Source: Calothrix sp. NIES-2098 (GTDB lineage Bacteria; Cyanobacteriota; Cyanobacteriia; Cyanobacteriales; Nostocaceae). From it: a DNA stretch of 64,000 nucleotides. The stretch covers positions 4,152,001 to 4,216,000 of the forward strand of contig AP018172.1 in the NCBI GenBank assembly GCA_002368175.1. Direction: 5' to 3'. Below are positions 59,636 through 64,000 of the stretch, in pieces. The first letter of the stretch is position 1. Each line of letters begins with the position of its first letter. A program made the translations under genes and the position numbers. The notes under the pieces are model-generated. The model did not search any database, was not told the DNA's origin, and saw only the letters and a program-made list of their open reading frames with translations.

Positions 59636-60545
59636 AATTTTAGGAGCAGGTGCTTGGGGGACAGCACTGGCAAATTTGGCTGCGGCTAACGGTCATCAGG
59701 TGCGTGTCTGGTCGCGTTGGGGTGCAGCAAGTCTGGAAGCTGTGCTAGAAGATGCGCAAATCGTCCTGTCTGCGATCTCGATGAAAGGTGTGAGAGATGT
59801 TGTGACGCAAGTCAAGTCTTTCCACCTTTCGCCAGAGACAATTTTTGTGACGGCGACGAAGGGTTTAGAGCCAGAAACTACCTGTACGCCATCGCAAATT
59901 TGGCAAACAGCTTTCCCTGAAAATGCGGTAGTTGTCCTCTCTGGCCCGAATTTATCAAAAGAAATTGAGATGGAATTGCCAGCTGCAACAGTGGTAGCTA
60001 GTAGTAATCCTACTGCTGCTGAAGCGGTGCAGCTGGTGTTTTCTTCTAATCGATTTCGAGTTTATACTAATCCCGATCCTGTGGGAGTGGAATTAGGCGG
60101 AACACTCAAGAATGTGATTGCGATCGCAGCTGGTGTATGTGATGGTTTACAGTTAGGAACCAATGCCAAAGCTGCCTTAGTCACCCGTGGACTCACAGAA
60201 ATGGTTCGCATCGGTAACTTCTGGGGTGCGAAAACAGAGACTTTTTACGGTTTATCAGGTTTAGGAGATTTGCTAGCAACTTGCAACAGTCCTTTAAGTC
60301 GCAATTATCAAGTTGGTTATCAGCTAGCTCATGGCAAAACACTAACAGAGATTCTGACTGAGTTAAAAGGAACTGCTGAAGGAGTCAATACTTGCCAAGT
60401 CTTAGTACATCGAGCTAGACAGCAAAATATTCCCGTTCCCATTAGCGAGCAAGTTTACCGCGTACTTCAAGGCGAACTGACACCTCAAAAAGCTCTCGAT
60501 GAATTGATGCTACGAGATATTAAGCCAGAATACTATAACTATTAA
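59592..60545 (+). CDS. gpsA: NAD(P)-dependent glycerol-3-phosphate dehydrogenase
   Basis: 317 aa from ATG 59592, or 310 from ATG 59613, which gives TNDKSVAILGAGAWGTALANLAA; both starts are formed by heptamer repeats. The Rossmann motif GAGAWGTALA and VFVTATKGLEPETT, VVLSGPNLSKEIEMELPAATV, GGTLKNVIAIAAGVCDGL near 160 are GpsA signatures (lysine of LKN is catalytic). It makes glycerol-3-phosphate for lipid synthesis. It follows lipA in the same direction. Confidence 0.95.
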   Translation: MTNDKRPMTNDKSVAILGAGAWGTALANLAAANGHQVRVWSRWGAASLEAVLEDAQIVLSAISMKGVRDVVTQVKSFHLSPETIFVTATKGLEPETTCTPSQIWQTAFPENAVVVLSGPNLSKEIEMELPAATVVASSNPTAAEAVQLVFSSNRFRVYTNPDPVGVELGGTLKNVIAIAAGVCDGLQLGTNAKAALVTRGLTEMVRIGNFWGAKTETFYGLSGLGDLLATCNSPLSRNYQVGYQLAHGKTLTEILTELKGTAEGVNTCQVLVHRARQQNIPVPISEQVYRVLQGELTPQKALDELMLRDIKPEYYNY

Positions 60546-60560
60546 ATTGCTTTTTCTCGG

Positions 60561-61355
60561 TCAATCTTCTGTCTGCAACAACCAAAAACCACTATAAGTC
60601 ATTCCCGAATCATCTGGTTGCACTAATAAAAAGTGTATGCCTTTGCTTAGTTGTTGGCGTTGTTGAAACATCTTAGCAGCAGCAGTCACTTCCGCATCTT
60701 CAAAAGTAGCGACAATCCATCTATCTACTAAACCGGCTTCTAACACCAAGCCATCTGGCGCACCAGCAATATAATTTAACGCTACGGGACGGGCTTCATG
60801 CAACCACCGTGCTAAACGCATTGATTGCCTTCCACCGTAAATCACTACACCGGGAATGGGGGTTGTTGAGGCTAAACCCAGATTTAGGGGTTTAAGATAT
60901 TCTGGCAGATGTAGAATCGGAATCGGGCGATCGCTAAATTCTGTTTCGACATCACCAGCACTCAGAGTCGCAAACCGCCATTGTTCTCCCCAGAGGTTTT
61001 CTGGTAAGGGTACAGGAGGTGGCTTATCTATAGGTGTGGGATATTGTTTTTCTTGTAACCACTGCTTTAATGCCAAAGTCCGGCGGGTAGGTTCAACACT
61101 AATACCTAAATTACGTCCAGCCGCCTCAATTAAACTTAAAGATTGCGGACGAAATACTTGAATCGCATCTGGCAGATGTTCGCCAGCAACTAGCTGAATT
61201 TGATCTGTCAACCAACTGGAATTCGCCTCTGACTGGGGACAACTAGCTACGTACTCTAAGCTGCGAGTTGCATCACAAATCAACAACTCCCACATAATTT
61301 GTCCAGTTGGATTTTGTTGCGGACTCCGGTAAAAATCAGCTTGCCAAATTTTCAT
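60561..61355 (-). CDS. Tab2/Atab2-family RNA-binding protein
   Basis: 264 aa. It reads IWQADFYRSPQQNPTGQIMWELLICD at the start, then VFRPQSLSLIEAAGRNLGI, TRRTLALKQWLQ and ARWLHEARPVALNYIAGAPDGLVLEAGLVDRWIVATF, the conserved blocks of Tab2. In chloroplasts it is needed for translation of psaB mRNA, and cyanobacterial homologs support photosystem I. No signal peptide. It converges on gpsA, ends 15 bp apart. Confidence 0.9.
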   Translation of the reverse strand: MKIWQADFYRSPQQNPTGQIMWELLICDATRSLEYVASCPQSEANSSWLTDQIQLVAGEHLPDAIQVFRPQSLSLIEAAGRNLGISVEPTRRTLALKQWLQEKQYPTPIDKPPPVPLPENLWGEQWRFATLSAGDVETEFSDRPIPILHLPEYLKPLNLGLASTTPIPGVVIYGGRQSMRLARWLHEARPVALNYIAGAPDGLVLEAGLVDRWIVATFEDAEVTAAAKMFQQRQQLSKGIHFLLVQPDDSGMTYSGFWLLQTED

Positions 61356-61434
61356 GGATTAAAACCACAGATTAGAAATAATTTCCCCTCTGTACCTCTG
61401 CTGCCTATTTCTATTCACCTTAAAGTGAAACGTA

Positions 61435-61998
61435 TCACTCTAGCAACCAGCCAAACAAGCCTTCTACAGTCAGATGAAAATCTTTGGCAAATTCTGGTAC
61501 TGGCAAACTTTTTCCTGGTTCATCGTAAAAGGTGGTTGCTCGATCTGGCAAATAAACAAACACAGATTGTTCTTGTGGATCGATCAGCCATCCCATCTGA
61601 GTGCCATGCTTGAGGCAATGCAAAATATTTTTGGTAACTTTAGTTTGGCTTTGTTCGGGAGATAAAATTTCGATTGTCCAATCTGGGGCAATTGAGAAGA
61701 CATTAGCAACCCCACTATTTTCCTTACGTGGAATTCTATCCCACAAAAATACAGAAATATCAGGGACAATTGAGCGTCCTCCAAAAGTACAACGAAGTTC
61801 TGAAAAAGCCCGTGCGATTTTTTTTTGTTTGACAACCAAGTTGATTGCAGGTGCTAATTCAGTTTGAATGACGCTATGTTCTCCTTGTGGCATAGGTTTT
61901 TGGACGATCCGCCCATCAATATATTCGCTGGCTGGTTCTGTTTCTGGCAGTTTCAGGAATTCTTCTAACGTTAGGGTTTTAGCAGGGATCTGTACCAT
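61435..61998 (-). CDS. Uma2 (DUF820) family protein
   Basis: 187 aa. Start KTLTLEEFLKLPETEPASEYIDGRIVQKPMPQG, then SIVPDISVFLWDRIP, DWTIEILSPEQSQTKVTKNILHCLKHGTQMGWLIDPQEQSVFVYL, the Uma2 core with putative D and E/Q ligands of a PD-(D/E)xK-like site. It lacks the coiled tail of the other two paralogs in this window. Function unsettled. Confidence 0.87.
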   Translation of the reverse strand: MVQIPAKTLTLEEFLKLPETEPASEYIDGRIVQKPMPQGEHSVIQTELAPAINLVVKQKKIARAFSELRCTFGGRSIVPDISVFLWDRIPRKENSGVANVFSIAPDWTIEILSPEQSQTKVTKNILHCLKHGTQMGWLIDPQEQSVFVYLPDRATTFYDEPGKSLPVPEFAKDFHLTVEGLFGWLLE

Positions 61999-62181
61999 TT
62001 CAGGTTTTGTGAAGAGGATTGAGTTGCACTGCTTCTGTTTTTATTCTTACAGATGGATTAATTAGTGGGTGCAATTGGACAAATCGTTTAGAATAACTGA
62101 CTCAATATCTTAATTTATCGGCGTGCATCGGCGTAAATCGGCGGTTAATTATTCTTATCTAAACCGTCTTGATAATTGCCA

Positions 62182-62203
62182 CAAAAAAAGGGGTAGGAAC
62201 CCC
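62182..62203 (-). terminator. Intrinsic terminator for the glucan phosphorylase gene
   Basis: On the minus strand GGGGT, loop TCCT, ACCCC, then seven T. It lies 34 bp beyond the stop codon at 62237. Confidence 0.65.
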
Positions 62204-62236
62204 ACCCCATCTATCTAACTAGGAAACCCAAACTTT

Positions 62237-64000
62237 CTATACCAAAACCTTAGCCAAAATCGGTTCTACACTGGTAGCAATTTCTGGGACATATACCTGT
62301 GAAACGTAGTCTGCAATCATTCTGTCGGTGTTGAACAGTGGGGAATTTGTCTTAATTGATGCCTTCATCATCTGCACCCAACGCTGGGGAACACCTTGAG
62401 CATTTTGGTCGTAATACAGAGGAACAATTTCTTCTTCTAAAAGTTGATAAAGCGATCGCGAATCTATGCGATCCTGTAATTCTTGATCGCTAGTGTGAGC
62501 ATCTTCGCCAATTGCCCAACCGTTCAGTCCTTTGCCATTGCTGTTGGCTTTGTAGCCTTCGCACCACCAGCCATCAAGGACACTGCAATTCAAACCACCG
62601 TTAAAGCAGACTTTTTGTCCGCTGGTACCAGAAGCCTCTAAAGGACGACGAGGATTGTTCAACCAGACATCCACACCTTGCACGAGTTTCTGTCCGGTGT
62701 AAATATCGTAATCTTCAATAAAGGCGACTCGGTTAATAATCGCTGAATGATGACACCATTCCATCAATCTTTGAATAATCCGCTTACCTTCTTCGTCGGC
62801 TGGGTGAGCTTTACCTGCAAAGATAATTTGTACTGGACGTTTGGCATTACCAAAAATCTGCAATGCTCGTTCCGCATCGCGTAAAATTAAATCGCCGCGT
62901 TTGTAAGGGCTAAAACGTCGGGCAAATCCAATAGTTAGTACGTCAGGATCGAGTAAAGTTTCAGTGGCTTGAATTAATTCGTAACTTTCACCCCGTTGTT
63001 CCCGTGCTTTCTTGACTTTATAACGGGTGAAGGCAATCAATCTTTCTTTGAGGACTCGATGTCGCCACCACAGTTCTTCATCGGGAATTGCGTCAACCTT
63101 CGCCCACATTTCGGGATGCATGGCTTGAGTTTTCCAATCTTCTCCCAAATACTGATTGTACAAGTCAGCTAATAGGGGAGCAGTCCAAGTAGGTGCATGA
63201 ACGCCATTAGTAATGTAACCAATGGGAACTTTAGCTTCGGAATGTTGGGGATAGAGGACTGTCCACATTTTGCGGGAAACTTGACCGTGCAATTCACTCA
63301 CGCCATTGCAAGCACGAGTCATCCGCAACGCCAAAACGGTCATACCAAAGGGTTCCCAAGGATCGCCCAGTCTTCTCGCGCCTAATGCCAAAAATTGCTC
63401 GCGGGAAAGTCGTAATTGCGGCCAGTAGTGAGCAAAGTAGGAATCGATTAAATCGGGTGAGAAAACATCATGTCCGGCGGGAACGGGGGTATGGGTGGTG
63501 AATACGCAACGATTCCGCACTGTTGCTTCAATGTCGTAGAAAGATTTGCCAGTACGTTCGATTTCTAAACGCGCCACTTCTAATGTACAGAAGGCGGCGT
63601 GTCCTTCGTTAAGGTGATAGACAGCAGGTTGAATTCCCAATGCATCCAAAGCGCGGACGCCACCAATACCTAATACAACTTCTTGGGCGATGCGGGTTTC
63701 TAAGTTACCGCCATAGAGATGTCCAGTTAGCCAGCGGTCAATGGGATCGTTGTCTTCGCGATCGCTATCGAGTAAATATAATGTGACTCGCCCTACTTTT
63801 ACTTGCCAAATTTGCACTTTCACCAAGCGTTGGCGAACTTCTAATTGAATGATTAGCGGTTCGCCATTTTGAGTTTTAATTAACTCAATTGGCATCCGTT
63901 GAAAAGGGTTATCAATATAGTAATCTTCTTGCCAACCGTGACGGTTTAAGCGTTGGCGGAAGTAACCTTGGCGATACAGCAAGCCTACACCCACCATCGG
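62237..64000 (-). CDS. glgP: Alpha-glucan (glycogen) phosphorylase, 5' part outside window
   Basis: At least 586 aa, open to the right edge of the window. The visible part begins near GLLYRQGYFRQRLNRHGWQEDYY, typical of the middle of the N-terminal domain, so about 120-270 residues are missing. Family blocks include VYHLNEGHAAFCTLE, FTTHTPVPAGHDVF, ITNGVHAPTW and FARRFSPYKRGDLIL, and the phosphate/pyridoxal region LEASGTSGQKVCFNGGLNCSVLDGWW. It belongs to the shorter, unregulated archaeal/cyanobacterial branch and releases glucose-1-phosphate from glycogen. Confidence 0.94.
   Translation of the reverse strand, partial: PMVGVGLLYRQGYFRQRLNRHGWQEDYYIDNPFQRMPIELIKTQNGEPLIIQLEVRQRLVKVQIWQVKVGRVTLYLLDSDREDNDPIDRWLTGHLYGGNLETRIAQEVVLGIGGVRALDALGIQPAVYHLNEGHAAFCTLEVARLEIERTGKSFYDIEATVRNRCVFTTHTPVPAGHDVFSPDLIDSYFAHYWPQLRLSREQFLALGARRLGDPWEPFGMTVLALRMTRACNGVSELHGQVSRKMWTVLYPQHSEAKVPIGYITNGVHAPTWTAPLLADLYNQYLGEDWKTQAMHPEMWAKVDAIPDEELWWRHRVLKERLIAFTRYKVKKAREQRGESYELIQATETLLDPDVLTIGFARRFSPYKRGDLILRDAERALQIFGNAKRPVQIIFAGKAHPADEEGKRIIQRLMEWCHHSAIINRVAFIEDYDIYTGQKLVQGVDVWLNNPRRPLEASGTSGQKVCFNGGLNCSVLDGWWCEGYKANSNGKGLNGWAIGEDAHTSDQELQDRIDSRSLYQLLEEEIVPLYYDQNAQGVPQRWVQMMKASIKTNSPLFNTDRMIADYVSQVYVPEIATSVEPILAKVLV

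Overview
The window looks like chromosomal DNA of a filamentous, nitrogen-fixing (probably heterocyst-forming, Nostocales-type) cyanobacterium. Signs are many GCGATCGC (HIP1) octamers, nifB-fdxN, a CcmP-type carboxysome shell protein, a Tab2-like photosystem translation factor, a plastid-lipid-associated (fibrillin) protein, three Uma2 paralogs, and short tandem heptamer repeats between genes.

Layout. 1-7.7 kb: a minus-strand chemosensory operon (HD-like protein, CheW, CheR with TPR repeats, MCP, CheW, double-Hpt CheA cut by the window edge), arranged like a Wsp-type system. 8-9.4 kb: a sugar-cation symporter. 9.5-12 kb: a small accessory patch (winged-helix protein, duplicated-domain protein, XRE regulator with a palindromic operator). 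12.4-15.4 kb: nifB-fdxN with a long upstream region holding three abutting 22-bp direct repeats; nifS and nifU are not downstream, and fdxN appears to end early. 15.4-22.3 kb: ordinary metabolic genes and genes of unknown function.

22.4-37.4 kb is the unusual part: about 15 kb of tightly packed small genes, mostly unrecognised, which I read as an undescribed integrative element. It has a leftward operon of about a dozen small genes with an IS110/Piv-like recombinase (frame-shifted) and a structured non-coding stretch upstream of it. A divergent control region holds four copies of a palindrome next to a ribbon-helix-helix gene that carries a canonical -1 slippery heptamer. Next come a winged-helix protein and a lone tyrosine-recombinase catalytic domain beside an 18-bp-arm inverted repeat. 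Last is a rightward block of possible structural proteins, including a large repeat protein precisely split by an IS630-family element. No terminase, portal, relaxase or P-loop ATPase was seen in it.

37.6-64 kb: ccmP, a pentapeptide-repeat protein, an FdhF/YdeP-type molybdoenzyme with its FdhD maturase, glycerol catabolism (glpK, glpD, separated by a 21-bp minisatellite), galactokinase with a coupled cupin, a Crp-like regulator, xseAB, tRNA-Pro(CGG), lipA, gpsA, a Tab2-like gene and a partial alpha-glucan phosphorylase.

All functions were read from motifs and family resemblance by eye; no database search was possible.
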